From an uncultured Ruminococcus sp. (GTDB taxonomy: Bacteria; Bacillota; Clostridia; Oscillospirales; Acutalibacteraceae): a DNA stretch of 64,000 nt. Below are positions 27,033-36,274 of the stretch, piece by piece. The stretch lies in the NCBI GenBank assembly GCA_902767845.1, contig CACXIV010000001.1:62001-126000 (forward strand), in the 5' to 3' direction. The notes beneath the pieces are model-generated. The model searched no databases, was not told the origin of the DNA, and saw nothing but the letters and a program-made list of their open reading frames with translations. The translations under genes were made by a program, and so were the position numbers. Numbering within the stretch: position 1 is the stretch's first letter; each line of letters opens with the position of its first letter.

Positions 27033-27806
27033 ATGCGAATATTATGTATCGGCGACGTCGTAGCCACCGTCGGATGTGAATTTCTGCGCAAGACCCTTCC
27101 GGGCTTCAAGCGCTTCAACGGTATTGACCTTGTTATCTGCAACGGCGAGAACTCCGCCGACGGCAACGGGATAACTCCTGTTTCGGCGCAGCATTTGTTT
27201 GACAGCGGCGTGGACGCCATAACTCTCGGCAACCATTCGTTCAGGCGCAGGGAGGTCTACGACCTGCTCGACAGCTCGGATTATATCGCGCGCCCGTACA
27301 ATTTCAGCTCACCGTCTGTTCCCGGTCACGGCGTTATCAACCTCGACCTGGGCAGGCGCGTTGTATCGGTCATCAACGTAATGGGAAATCTATTCACGGA
27401 AAGCGGACTGCAAAACGCTTTTGAGGCCGTTGACGAGGCGATTAAGAAAGCCGAGGGAAAGATTATAATCGTCGATTTCCACGCCGAGGCTACAAGCGAG
27501 AAGCGAGCCATGGGCTATTACCTCGACGGCAGGGTATCGGCAGTGTTCGGCACCCACACCCACGTCCAGACCTCGGACGCGCAGGTTCTTCCGAACGGCA
27601 CGGGCTACATAACCGACGCAGGAATGACGGGTGCTATCCACTCCGTGCTCGGCGTCAAAACGGATATAATAATCAACCGTCTAAAGACGGGGCTGCCGGC
27701 TCGGTTTGAGTTCGCGTCGGGCGAATGCAGGCTTGAGGGAGTCGTTTTTGATATCGACGAAAGCACGTCAAAGTGCAAAAGTGCCGAAAGTGTCAGGGTC
27801 GAATAG
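27033..27806 (+). CDS. YmdB-family metallophosphoesterase
   Basis: This 257-residue protein has the YmdB (TIGR00282) calcineurin-like fold. The opening ILCIGDVVATVG carries the metal-binding Asp, NGENSADG at about residue 36 holds the Asn/Glu ligands, ITLGNHSFRRRE at about 68 carries the Asn/His pair, and VDFHAEATSEK and GTHTHVQTSDA carry further His. Bacillus YmdB hydrolyses 2',3'-cAMP and affects biofilm decisions. ATG 27033 has AAGGTGTG upstream; earlier in-frame starts are not supported. It has its own sigma-A promoter at 26950-26978. Confidence 0.92.
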   Translation: MRILCIGDVVATVGCEFLRKTLPGFKRFNGIDLVICNGENSADGNGITPVSAQHLFDSGVDAITLGNHSFRRREVYDLLDSSDYIARPYNFSSPSVPGHGVINLDLGRRVVSVINVMGNLFTESGLQNAFEAVDEAIKKAEGKIIIVDFHAEATSEKRAMGYYLDGRVSAVFGTHTHVQTSDAQVLPNGTGYITDAGMTGAIHSVLGVKTDIIINRLKTGLPARFEFASGECRLEGVVFDIDESTSKCKSAESVRVE

Positions 27807-27838
27807 CGAAAAATCTACAATTATATTTGTTTTGTCTA

Positions 27839-27867
27839 TTGAAATCTTTACAAATATCTATTATAAT
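27839..27867 (+). promoter_or_regulatory. Sigma-A promoter of fakA
   Basis: TTGAAA (27839-27844), a 17-base spacer and consensus TATAAT (27862-27867). A leader of about 45 bases precedes fakA. Confidence 0.75.
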
Positions 27868-27920
27868 AGTAATGTTTGGTACTATGTGTTTTATCAGATA
27901 ATCAAAAAGGATGTGCAGTT

Positions 27921-29582
27921 ATGATCAACGGAGAGATTTTAAAGAACGCTATCATCTCAGGCGCGCACAACATCAGCGCACAGAAGAACCATATCAACGA
28001 CCTCAATATTTTTCCTGTTCCCGACGGCGACACAGGCACAAATATGTCGATGACTGTCATGGCGGCAGCAAAGGCTCTTGAGGATTACGAGGGCACCAAC
28101 GCCGGCGAGGTCGCAAAGATCGCGGCTTCCGCTATGCTCAGAGGAGCAAGGGGCAACTCGGGCGTTATCACCTCTATCCTTTTCAGGGGCTTTGCTCAGG
28201 GGCTAAAGGACAGGGAAGAGGTCAACGGCAAAAATATCGCCGCGGCTCTCGGTATCGGCGTGGACGCCGCGTACAAGGCTGTAACAAAGCCTGCCGAGGG
28301 TACTATCCTGACGGTCGCGCGTATGGCGTATGAGGCGGGCGTTGAGGCTTCAAGGTCTAATTCCGATCCCGTATTCGTATGGCAGACTATCGTAAACAAG
28401 GCTAACGACGCTTTGGCTATCACCCCGGAGCTGCTTCCCGTGCTCAAAAAGGCGGGAGTTGTTGACGCCGGCGGCAAGGGTCTTTGCTCGATCTTCGAGG
28501 GTATGCTCGCCACTATCAAGGACGGCGAGATCGTTGAATATCAGGAAGAGGTCGCCGCGGAGCCTACAGTAGATACCTTCGAGAGCGCCGCCGCCGAGTT
28601 TGACGACGATATCGAGTTCACTTACTGCACAGAGTTTATCGTAGGCAGAGATCCCGAGATCGAGACCGATCCCGAGGAGCTCCGCGACTACTTAAAGGAG
28701 ATCGGCGACTGCGTTGTTGTCGTTAACGACGAGGAGATCATCAAGGTTCACGTTCACACCGAGACTCCCGGCAACGCGCTCACCAAAGGTCTTGAGTTCG
28801 GCCAGCTCCTCACCGTAAAGGTCGAAAACATGAAGGAGCAGCACAAGAACGCCAAGAAGAAATCAAAGAAGAGATCAGGAAAGTCCAAGAAGGAGCAGTT
28901 CAAGTTTGCAGAACCCACCGAGGAATTTGGATTTGTAGCCGTCGCGGCAGGCGAGGGAATGAAGAACCTCTTTACCGAGCTCGGCTGCACAAACGTGGTA
29001 TCGGGCGGTCAGAGCATGAACCCCAGCACCGACGATATCCTCGCAGCGGTAAACGCAACTCCGGCAAAGACCGTATATGTGCTCCCCAATAACAAGAATA
29101 TCATCCTTGCCGCAGAACAGACCGTTCCGCTCGTTAAGGACAGAACGGTAGTTATCGTTCCTACAAGGACTATCCCTCAGGGCATGACCGCTATGCTCAA
29201 CTTTGATCCCGAGATCTCGCCCGAGAGCAACGCCCAGCTTATGATGGACGCCGCTCACGCGGTCGGCACAGGTCTTGTTACCTTCGCCGCGCGCAACAGT
29301 GAATTTGGCGGAAAGAAGATCAAGGAGGGCGACATCATCGCGCTCAAGAACGGCAAGCTCACTATCACTGAAAAGAGCGCCGTCAAAGCGGTAGTAAAGC
29401 TCGCCAAGAGCATGGTGACCCGCGAGACCGCGTTTATCACCCTCATCTACGGCGAGGATACCACCGAGGAGGACGCCGAGAAGGCGTACGAGGAGCTCAG
29501 AGATAAGTTCGGCTCACGCACCGATATCTCGCTCGTAAAGGGCGACCAGCCTGTTTACTACTTCATCCTCAGTGTAGAATAG
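27921..29582 (+). CDS. fakA: Fatty acid kinase subunit A (DAK2 and DegV-like domain protein, YloV)
   Basis: FakA phosphorylates fatty acids bound to a FakB (DegV) protein, feeding exogenous fatty acids into phospholipid synthesis. The 553 residues have an N-terminal DhaL/DAK2 domain with NIFPVPDGDTGTNMS at about residue 30 and RGARGNSGVI at about 75, where the Mg and ATP sites lie. A DAK1-like C-terminal domain follows (about 320-550). A Lys-rich hinge lies at about 305-325. ATG 27921 has AAAGGA upstream. recG follows; in Bacillus yloV and recG are also close. A DegV protein that could be its FakB is at 49431. Confidence 0.92.
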   Translation: MINGEILKNAIISGAHNISAQKNHINDLNIFPVPDGDTGTNMSMTVMAAAKALEDYEGTNAGEVAKIAASAMLRGARGNSGVITSILFRGFAQGLKDREEVNGKNIAAALGIGVDAAYKAVTKPAEGTILTVARMAYEAGVEASRSNSDPVFVWQTIVNKANDALAITPELLPVLKKAGVVDAGGKGLCSIFEGMLATIKDGEIVEYQEEVAAEPTVDTFESAAAEFDDDIEFTYCTEFIVGRDPEIETDPEELRDYLKEIGDCVVVVNDEEIIKVHVHTETPGNALTKGLEFGQLLTVKVENMKEQHKNAKKKSKKRSGKSKKEQFKFAEPTEEFGFVAVAAGEGMKNLFTELGCTNVVSGGQSMNPSTDDILAAVNATPAKTVYVLPNNKNIILAAEQTVPLVKDRTVVIVPTRTIPQGMTAMLNFDPEISPESNAQLMMDAAHAVGTGLVTFAARNSEFGGKKIKEGDIIALKNGKLTITEKSAVKAVVKLAKSMVTRETAFITLIYGEDTTEEDAEKAYEELRDKFGSRTDISLVKGDQPVYYFILSVE

Positions 29583-29674
29583 TCGCGGTGGCGACACCAC
29601 ATTCGGGGCAGACAGAGCGGCGTAAATAACTTCGTGTAGCTTTACTGTTCTGCGTAAATTTTACAAAAACAATT

Positions 29675-29702
29675 AGCGGTTAGTGTACTCTCGCTGACCG
29701 CT
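29675..29702 (+). terminator. Possible stem-loop between fakA and recG
   Basis: AGCGGTTAG (29675-29683) pairs with CTGACCGCT (29694-29702) with one T-G wobble. Only a weak T run follows (ATAAATTT), so termination is uncertain. Confidence 0.45.
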
Positions 29703-29722
29703 ATAAATTTAAATTGTATAAT

Positions 29723-31768
29723 ATGACTTCATTATATAAAATGCCCGTTTCCTCACTGAGCGGTATCGGAGCAAAGCGCGCCGAGCAGTTCAAAAAGCTC
29801 GGTGTCAGCTCGGTCGGCGAGCTTATCACCTTTTATCCGCGCGCTTATGAGGACTGGAGCAACGTAGAAAAAATCGCTAATATCACCGAAAGCGGCACCT
29901 ACTGCGTCAAAGCGGTGCTTGCCTCGCCGATTTCCGACTCGAGGATAGCCGGCGGCAGGATCCTGTCAAAGGGCTCGGTATACGACGACACGGGCTCGAT
30001 ACAGATCGTGTTTTTTAACAACAGGTACATCAGCTCGATGCTTACCTACGGTATAGAATATTTCTTCTACGGAAAAATAAATTGTGATAATTACGGCATG
30101 CAGATGGTATCGCCGACATTTTCACCCGTGAGCGAAGGCGCGCGTATCCACCCGATATACCGCCAGACCGCCGGTCTAAACGGCAGGACCGTCTCAAACG
30201 CGGTAAAGCAGTCGCTTAAACTTCTGCCGCCCGTTGTGAACGATCCGCTTCCCGAGCAGGTCAGGCGCGCGTTCGGGCTTACGGGACTTCGCGAGGCGCT
30301 TTTCGGTATCCATTTTCCCAAGGACAGCGACGAGCTCGAGTCCGCCCGCAAGCGCCTTGTTACCGAGGAGCTTGTCGTGCTGAATCTCGGCATGAGGAAC
30401 CTGCGCAGCCATGGCAGGGGTATAAGCTCGGTCAAGATAACCCGGGATCACTCTGAGGAATTTGCCTCTTTTTTGCCGTTTGAGCTTACCGGAGCGCAGC
30501 GGCGCGCCATCTCAGACTGCGTAAATGATATAAAGACAAAATCCGTTCCGATGAACCGCCTTGTTCAGGGCGACGTCGGATCGGGCAAGACCGCCGTAGC
30601 CGCCTCGGTCTGCTACACCGTGATAAAGAACGGCTATCAGGCGGCGTTCATGGCGCCGACCGAAATTCTCGCGCGCCAGCACTTTGAAACCTTCAAAAAG
30701 CTTTTTGAGAACACCTCGGTACGCGTCGGGCTTCTTACCGGAGCGCTGAAGGAAAGTGAGAAAAAGCGCGCGCGTTCCGAGCTTGAAAGCGGAGAGATTG
30801 ACCTCGTTGTCGGCACTCACGCGCTTATAACCGACAAGACCGAGTTCAAAAACCTCGGTATCGCTGTCACCGACGAACAGCACCGTTTCGGCGTTGCCCA
30901 GCGCGCTAAGCTGCTCTCCAAGGGCAGAAATCCGCATCTCCTCGTAATGAGCGCGACCCCGATACCGCGCACGCTGGGGCTGATTATCTTCGGCGACCTC
31001 GATATTTCCATAATCGACGAGCTTCCGCCGTCGCGCAAGCCCGTGCGCACCGTTTTATTTGATTCGAGCCAAAGGAACCGCGTGTTCGGCTTTATAAAAA
31101 AGGAGATCGCCGCCGGCAGACAGGCGTATATCGTATGTCCTCTCGTCGAGGAGGGCGAACTTGACGACGTCGCCTCCGCCGAGGAATACGCCGCCGAGCT
31201 GATGCTAAAGCAGTTCAGGGATATCCCCGTCGGCGTTGTTCACGGTCAGATGAAGTCAGACGAAAAAGAGGCGGTGATGAGCAGATTCGCCTCGGGTGGG
31301 CTAAAACTTCTCGTCGCCACAACTGTGATCGAGGTCGGTGTCGATGTTCCGAACGCCTCGGTAATGGTGATCGAAAACGCCGAGCGCTTCGGTCTTTCCC
31401 AGCTCCATCAGCTCAGGGGCAGGGTCGGAAGGGGAGAGGCTCAGTCTTTCTGCGTGCTCATCAGCGATCATCACAACGAGCTGACGAGGCAGAGGCTCGA
31501 GGTATTGTGTTCCACCAACGACGGCTTCAGGATCGCCGACGAGGATCTTCGCATGCGCGGTCCGGGCGATTTCTTCGGTCAGCGTCAGCACGGACTTCCG
31601 CAGCTTTCCATCGCCGATTTCGCCGATACAAAAAGCCTTGAGCTGTCGCAAAAAATAGTCGATTATATTCTTTTTACATACAAGGACGTCCGCTGTGACG
31701 AGCTAAAGCTGCTCAACGCCGAGATCGAAAGGCTGTTTGAGCGCGGCGGTCAGAACACTTTGAATTAA
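29723..31768 (+). CDS. recG: ATP-dependent DNA helicase RecG
   Basis: RecG processes stalled replication forks and branched DNA. The 681-residue protein has an N-terminal wedge/OB domain (about residues 1-190) and a superfamily 2 helicase. The Walker A segment is GDVGSGKTAVA at about 290, the DEQHRFG box (family DEQH) is at about 390 and motif III is SATPIPRTL. A QLRGRVGRG motif VI is at about 565. ATG 29723 is the best start, but no Shine-Dalgarno is visible, and a TATAAT word lies directly against the ATG (29717-29722). TTG 29714 is an alternative. Confidence 0.94.
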   Translation: MTSLYKMPVSSLSGIGAKRAEQFKKLGVSSVGELITFYPRAYEDWSNVEKIANITESGTYCVKAVLASPISDSRIAGGRILSKGSVYDDTGSIQIVFFNNRYISSMLTYGIEYFFYGKINCDNYGMQMVSPTFSPVSEGARIHPIYRQTAGLNGRTVSNAVKQSLKLLPPVVNDPLPEQVRRAFGLTGLREALFGIHFPKDSDELESARKRLVTEELVVLNLGMRNLRSHGRGISSVKITRDHSEEFASFLPFELTGAQRRAISDCVNDIKTKSVPMNRLVQGDVGSGKTAVAASVCYTVIKNGYQAAFMAPTEILARQHFETFKKLFENTSVRVGLLTGALKESEKKRARSELESGEIDLVVGTHALITDKTEFKNLGIAVTDEQHRFGVAQRAKLLSKGRNPHLLVMSATPIPRTLGLIIFGDLDISIIDELPPSRKPVRTVLFDSSQRNRVFGFIKKEIAAGRQAYIVCPLVEEGELDDVASAEEYAAELMLKQFRDIPVGVVHGQMKSDEKEAVMSRFASGGLKLLVATTVIEVGVDVPNASVMVIENAERFGLSQLHQLRGRVGRGEAQSFCVLISDHHNELTRQRLEVLCSTNDGFRIADEDLRMRGPGDFFGQRQHGLPQLSIADFADTKSLELSQKIVDYILFTYKDVRCDELKLLNAEIERLFERGGQNTLN

Positions 31769-31783
31769 ACAGGAGTTACAGTT

Positions 31784-33133
31784 ATGAAAAAGCTTTCGGT
31801 CAAGATCATATCCGCGCTAATGGCGCTGTGCGTGATCCTCGCGGCGTCTACCGCCGCGGCAGGCGCTATTTCTTTTTCCAACAAGGTCGACGTAAAGTCG
31901 CAGTCGGTGCTTGTCGTAAGCATGGATTCGGGTCAGGTCGTATATGAGAAGGACGCCGATTCCAAGCGGTATCCCGCATCCACCACCAAGATCATGACGT
32001 ATATCGTCGCCGTGGAGAATATCGACGATCTCGAGAACACCCGTGTGCCGGTCAAAAAGAGCATCATTGACGATCTCAACAACACCGGCAGCTCTATGGC
32101 GAACATGGGCGATCACGTGGGCGAGAAGGTTAAGGTCATCGACCTGCTCTACAGCATGATGGTGCCCTCCGGCAACGACGCCGCGCTCATCCTCGCCGAT
32201 TATGTCGGCGGCGGCGACGTCGACAGGTTCGTTCAGATGATGAACGACAAGGCGGCGGCTCTCGGCTGCGAGAACACCCATTTTACAAATCCCGACGGCC
32301 TGCACGATCCGAACCACTACACCACCGCGCGCGATCTTTACAGGATGTCCTCATACGCTCTCACCCTGCCGTATTTTGAGCAGATTTCAAACACCACCGA
32401 ATACACCTGCGAAGGCGACGACAGTCCGCTTATAACCACAAACTATCTTATTGACGAGTACCGCGGCGGCGAGTATTATTACACCTACGCCAAGGGCATA
32501 AAAACAGGCACCACCGACGAAGCCGGAAGATGCCTTGTCACGACCGCCTCAGCCGACGGATACTCTTACATGGCTGTTCTTTTGGGCGCTCCCTACAAGG
32601 AGGGCGAGATGGAGGAATACTACACCTTCACCGACGCCGCCGATCTTTTCCGCTGGGCGCTTGTCGGTCTTGAAATGCAGACCATCAAGAGCACCCAGAC
32701 CCCCGTGTGCGAGCAAAAAGTCAGGCTCGCGTGGGGCAGGGATTCGGTTTCGCTCGTTCCGCGGCAGAACCTCAACGCAATCGTTCCGAAGGATCTAAAG
32801 CCGACGAACATCATAGTCGAGACCGATACTCCCGAGGAGGTAGACGCTCCGCTTTATCCCGACAAGCCGGTCGGCACCGCGTCGGTATACTATGTTGAGG
32901 AAGGCAAGGAAAAACAGCTTATCTCGACGGTTGACCTTGTTCCGTCGGAGCAGATAGACAAGAGCGGCATCCTTGAGGTGCTCAATGTGATAGGGACGAT
33001 TTTCAAATCCTATTGGTTCCTTGTTCTGATCGGAATCATCGTCCTGTTGTTTATCATCTATATCATAGCGGCAAAGGTTCACCGCGCCCGCGTAAAGAAA
33101 AACCGCAAGGTAAAGCGCTACCGCAATTTCTAA
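31784..33133 (+). CDS. D-alanyl-D-alanine carboxypeptidase (serine-type, S11 family)
   Basis: This enzyme trims the terminal D-alanine from peptidoglycan stems and belongs to the DacA/DacF group. The 449 residues have a signal peptide (about 1-28), the S-x-x-K active site in YPASTTK (Ser66, Lys69), the SGN triad at about 129 and the KTG motif in IKTGTTD at about 245. A C-terminal membrane helix (about 405-430) and a basic tail follow, an anchor distinct from the usual amphipathic end. It begins 15 bases after recG with a good ribosome site, so it may be cotranscribed with recG. Confidence 0.93.
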   Translation: MKKLSVKIISALMALCVILAASTAAAGAISFSNKVDVKSQSVLVVSMDSGQVVYEKDADSKRYPASTTKIMTYIVAVENIDDLENTRVPVKKSIIDDLNNTGSSMANMGDHVGEKVKVIDLLYSMMVPSGNDAALILADYVGGGDVDRFVQMMNDKAAALGCENTHFTNPDGLHDPNHYTTARDLYRMSSYALTLPYFEQISNTTEYTCEGDDSPLITTNYLIDEYRGGEYYYTYAKGIKTGTTDEAGRCLVTTASADGYSYMAVLLGAPYKEGEMEEYYTFTDAADLFRWALVGLEMQTIKSTQTPVCEQKVRLAWGRDSVSLVPRQNLNAIVPKDLKPTNIIVETDTPEEVDAPLYPDKPVGTASVYYVEEGKEKQLISTVDLVPSEQIDKSGILEVLNVIGTIFKSYWFLVLIGIIVLLFIIYIIAAKVHRARVKKNRKVKRYRNF

Positions 33134-33151
33134 ATCAAATAAAAACTCGGT

Positions 33152-33200
33152 CATCCCGGGCATAAGCGATTTGCTTACGCCCGGGATGGCATTTTTATTG
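33152..33200 (+). terminator. Terminator after the carboxypeptidase gene
   Basis: CATCCCGGGC...TAAGC pairs with GCTTA...GCCCGGGATG (33152-33188) around a short loop, giving a long GC-rich stem. A T-rich tail follows at 33191-33199. Confidence 0.85.
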
Positions 33201-33225
33201 TAATAATATTGTAAATAAAATGTTG

Positions 33226-33255
33226 TTGTAATTATATCGGACGGTGTGCTATAAT
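33226..33255 (+). promoter_or_regulatory. Sigma-A promoter of nrdR
   Basis: TTGTAA (33226-33231), an 18-base spacer and TATAAT (33250-33255). TGC precedes the -10 box. No NrdR box was recognised at this site. Confidence 0.65.
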
Positions 33256-33284
33256 TATTTTAAGGAAAAATAGGGGTGATGTTT

Positions 33285-33743
33285 ATGAAATGTCCGTATT
33301 GTGGTTATGAGGAAAGCAAGGTAATCGACTCGCGCTCCGCCGACGACGGCGAGAGGATCCGCCGCCGCAGGGAATGTCTTAACTGCGGAAAGCGTTTCAC
33401 CACTCACGAGGTGATCGAGACCGTGCCGATAATCGTTGTAAAGCGCGACAAATCGCGCGAGGTTTTCGACCGCAACAAGCTGACCGCCGGAATACTCAGA
33501 GCCTGCGAAAAACGACCCGTTTCCCTTACTCAGATCGAGGAAATGGTAAACAATATCGAGGCGAAGATCCAGAGCAGCCTCGACCGCGAGATCACCACTA
33601 TGCAGATCGGCGAGCTCGCCATGGAAGAGATCAAAAAGGTCGACGAGGTATCCTACGTCCGCTTTGCTTCCGTGTACCGCCAGTTCAAGGACATCAACAC
33701 CTTTATGGAGGAGCTGAACAAGCTTCTTACCGAAAAACAGTAA
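33285..33743 (+). CDS. nrdR: Transcriptional repressor NrdR
   Basis: NrdR senses (d)ATP levels through its ATP-cone and represses ribonucleotide reductase genes. The 152 residues have a four-cysteine zinc ribbon (CPYCG at residue 3, CLNCG at about 31) and an ATP-cone domain (about 49-139), with [13 protein letters not shown] as its opening. ATG 33285 is chosen because AGGGGTGAT precedes it; GTG 33276 and ATG 33279 fall within that ribosome site. The gene is monocistronic and ends at a strong terminator shared with rnhA. No reductase gene is in the window. Confidence 0.95.
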   Translation: MKCPYCGYEESKVIDSRSADDGERIRRRRECLNCGKRFTTHEVIETVPIIVVKRDKSREVFDRNKLTAGILRACEKRPVSLTQIEEMVNNIEAKIQSSLDREITTMQIGELAMEEIKKVDEVSYVRFASVYRQFKDINTFMEELNKLLTEKQ

Positions 33744-33749
33744 AAAATC

Positions 33750-33778
33750 ACGCCGCGGTCGTCCGCGGCGTTTTTGTA
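33750..33778. terminator. Bidirectional terminator between nrdR and rnhA
   Basis: ACGCCGCGG (33750-33758) pairs with CCGCGGCGT (33763-33771) across TCGT. An A run precedes and a T run follows, so it can end both convergent genes. Confidence 0.88.
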
Positions 33779-34219
33779 TTATTCGGCGAATTTTTTTGCC
33801 TCGGCGACAGCGAGCCTGTCGCACCTTTCGTTTTCGGGATGACCGGCGTGACCCTTCACCCAGTTTATCTCGAGCTTATGTATATCGCAGAGCTCAAGCA
33901 GCTTTTCCCATAGCTCGGGATTCAGCGCCGGCTCTTTTTTATTTCGCATCCAGCCGTTAGCCTGCCACTTTTTAGCCCAGCCTAATTTCAGCGCGTTGCA
34001 CACATACTGCGAATCGCTGAACAGCGCTACCTCGCACGGCTCCTTGAGCGCCTCAAGTCCCCTGATGACCGCCGTCAGCTCCATGCGGTTGTTCGTGGTG
34101 ACGCGTTCTCCGCCCGAAAGCTCCTTTTCAACTCCGTTATATCTCAGGATCGTGCCCCAGCCTCCGGGACCCGGATTTCCGCTGCACGCTCCGTCGGTAA
34201 AAATCTCTACACGCTTCAA
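33779..34219 (-). CDS. rnhA: Ribonuclease HI
   Basis: RNase HI cuts RNA in RNA-DNA hybrids. The 146 residues contain the four acidic metal ligands in IFTDGAC (Asp9), RMELTA (Glu47), FSDSQY (Asp69) and ERCDRLA (about Asp133). The HAGHPENE stretch holds the conserved His loop. The start is TTG 34219 on the minus strand, behind GAGGAG at a good distance. It is a single-gene unit convergent with nrdR and divergent from RNase J. The length and motifs match bacterial type 1 enzymes. Confidence 0.95.
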   Translation of the reverse strand: MKRVEIFTDGACSGNPGPGGWGTILRYNGVEKELSGGERVTTNNRMELTAVIRGLEALKEPCEVALFSDSQYVCNALKLGWAKKWQANGWMRNKKEPALNPELWEKLLELCDIHKLEINWVKGHAGHPENERCDRLAVAEAKKFAE

Positions 34220-34344
34220 AGCAAATCTCCTCTTCGATCATTTTCCTGATTTATATTTTGCCACAAATCCGGGATAATAACAATAGCAAATCCAGATTTT
34301 GTAAAAAAATATTTGCGATTGAGAGTTATAATTCTTTTTTCTTA

Positions 34345-34374
34345 TTGACACGACGGCTTGTTTTAAGGTAAAAT
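34345..34374 (+). promoter_or_regulatory. Sigma-A promoter of the RNase J gene
   Basis: TTGACA (34345-34350), an 18-base spacer and TAAAAT (34369-34374). A leader of about 75 bases precedes the GTG start. Confidence 0.65.
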
Positions 34375-34456
34375 AAAATGAATATGTATGCTTGGGGTAT
34401 TATACCCTTGATATATAAATGAACGGAAAAATCTATAGAAACACGGAGGTAATTTT

Positions 34457-36247
34457 GTGAGTTCAACCGGCAAGAATAAAAGAAATCAAAACAGGAACTC
34501 AAAATACGTAAAGTCAAATAACACAGTACAAAGCAATCCAAGGATCGCTAAGAAAAAGGGCAGGGGCATTCAGTCCAAGCAGGTCAAAAAGCCCTCTGTA
34601 AAGATATCGTTTTTGGGCGGACTTAACGAGATCGGCAAAAACATCACCCTTATCGAGTGCGAAAACGATATCGTAATAGTTGACTGCGGAATGGCGTTTC
34701 CCGACGGCGATATGCTCGGAGTAGACCTTGTTATTCCCGATTTTACCTATATTGAGCAAAATGTTGATAAAGTAAGGGGTATCGTCCTCACCCACGGACA
34801 CGAGGACCACATCGGCGGACTGCCGTTCCTTCTATCGAGAGTCAATGTTCCCTTGTACGGAACTCCGCTGACTCTCGGACTCGTAGGCAACAAGCTCAGA
34901 GAGCACAGCCTCTTTAACAAATCCCAGATGAACGTCGTCAACTCCGGCGAGACCATCAGGCTGGGCTGCATGAACATAAAGTTTATCCATGTAAACCACT
35001 CGATCCCCGACTCGGTGGCGTTTGCTATCGAGACACCGGCGGGAACGATCGTCCACACGGGCGACTTCAAGATCGACTGCACGCCCATACTCGGCGATAC
35101 GATCGACCTTTCAAGCTTTGCCGCGGTAGGCGACAAAGGCGTGCTCGCCCTTTTGGCTGAGAGCACTAACGCTCAGCGCTCCGGCTACACGCCCACCGAA
35201 AGGCTCGTTTCCGAGAGTCTTGACAACCTCTTTAAGAGGGCTGAAAAGTACAGAATAATCATCGCGACATTCGCCTCTAACGTCAACCGAGTCCAGCAGA
35301 TCATCAACTGCGCGGAAAAATACGGACGCAAGGTGGCGTTTTCCGGCAGAAGCATGGTCAACTACATGGACGTCGCGAAGAAGCTGGGATATCTGTCGCT
35401 TCCGCAGAACATTCTTATTGACATCGACATGCTCGATAAATTCCCACCCGAGCAGATCGTTCTCGTCACCACCGGCAGCCAGGGCGAGCCGATGAGCGCG
35501 CTGTCGCGCATGGCGTACTCCGATCACCGCAAGGTTATGGTAGGCGAGGGCGACTTCATCATCATCTCGGCAAACCCGATCCCCGGCAACGAAAAGACCG
35601 TCGGCAACGTAGTCGACGAGCTCCTCAAGCGCGGCTGCAAGGTGATCTACGAGAGCATGTATGACGTGCATGTTTCGGGTCACGCCTGTCAGGAGGAGCT
35701 AAAGATAATCCACAGGCTCGTAAAGCCCAAGTATTTTATACCCATCCACGGCGAGCAAAAGCATCTTCGCAAGCACGCGGAGCTTGCCGAGTTCCTCGGA
35801 ATGGACAGAAGCAATATTTTTATTCCGGATATCGGCACAACCGTTGAGATAAACGAGGATTACATGAAGGAAGCGGATCACGTTCCCGCCGGCAAGGTAT
35901 TTGTCGACGGACTCGGAGTCGGTGACGTCGGAAGCATAGTTCTCCGCGACCGCAAGCATCTGGGTCAGGACGGACTGATAATCATCGTAGCCTCGCTCGA
36001 CGTCTACGACGGACACGTTATCAGCGGACCGGATATCGTATCGCGCGGATTCGTTTATGTCCGCGAGAGCGAGAGTCTGCTTGAAGAAGTCAAAAAGCTC
36101 GCGCTCGATATTCTTGAGGACTGCGCCGAAAAGAATATCCACGAGTGGGGCATTATCAAAAACCGCATTAAGGATGAAGTTTCAAAGCTGATCGCGCAGA
36201 GAACAAGGCGCGCGCCGATGATCCTCCCGATCCTTCAGGAGGTATAA
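34457..36247 (+). CDS. rnj: Ribonuclease J
   Basis: RNase J is a metallo-beta-lactamase nuclease with endo and 5'-exo activity, central to RNA decay in Firmicutes. The 596 residues begin with a basic, Asn-rich extension of about 45 residues not found in Bacillus RNase J1. The zinc site THGHEDH follows at about 118, and HTGDFKID at about 206. The beta-CASP part carries SGHA at about 408. The start is GTG 34457 with CGGAGGT upstream. One RNase J is visible; whether it corresponds to J1 or J2 cannot be told. GdpP follows. Confidence 0.93.
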   Translation: MSSTGKNKRNQNRNSKYVKSNNTVQSNPRIAKKKGRGIQSKQVKKPSVKISFLGGLNEIGKNITLIECENDIVIVDCGMAFPDGDMLGVDLVIPDFTYIEQNVDKVRGIVLTHGHEDHIGGLPFLLSRVNVPLYGTPLTLGLVGNKLREHSLFNKSQMNVVNSGETIRLGCMNIKFIHVNHSIPDSVAFAIETPAGTIVHTGDFKIDCTPILGDTIDLSSFAAVGDKGVLALLAESTNAQRSGYTPTERLVSESLDNLFKRAEKYRIIIATFASNVNRVQQIINCAEKYGRKVAFSGRSMVNYMDVAKKLGYLSLPQNILIDIDMLDKFPPEQIVLVTTGSQGEPMSALSRMAYSDHRKVMVGEGDFIIISANPIPGNEKTVGNVVDELLKRGCKVIYESMYDVHVSGHACQEELKIIHRLVKPKYFIPIHGEQKHLRKHAELAEFLGMDRSNIFIPDIGTTVEINEDYMKEADHVPAGKVFVDGLGVGDVGSIVLRDRKHLGQDGLIIIVASLDVYDGHVISGPDIVSRGFVYVRESESLLEEVKKLALDILEDCAEKNIHEWGIIKNRIKDEVSKLIAQRTRRAPMILPILQEV

Positions 36248-36274
36248 CGGCAGACCGGCTTTACTGAGGTTAGT

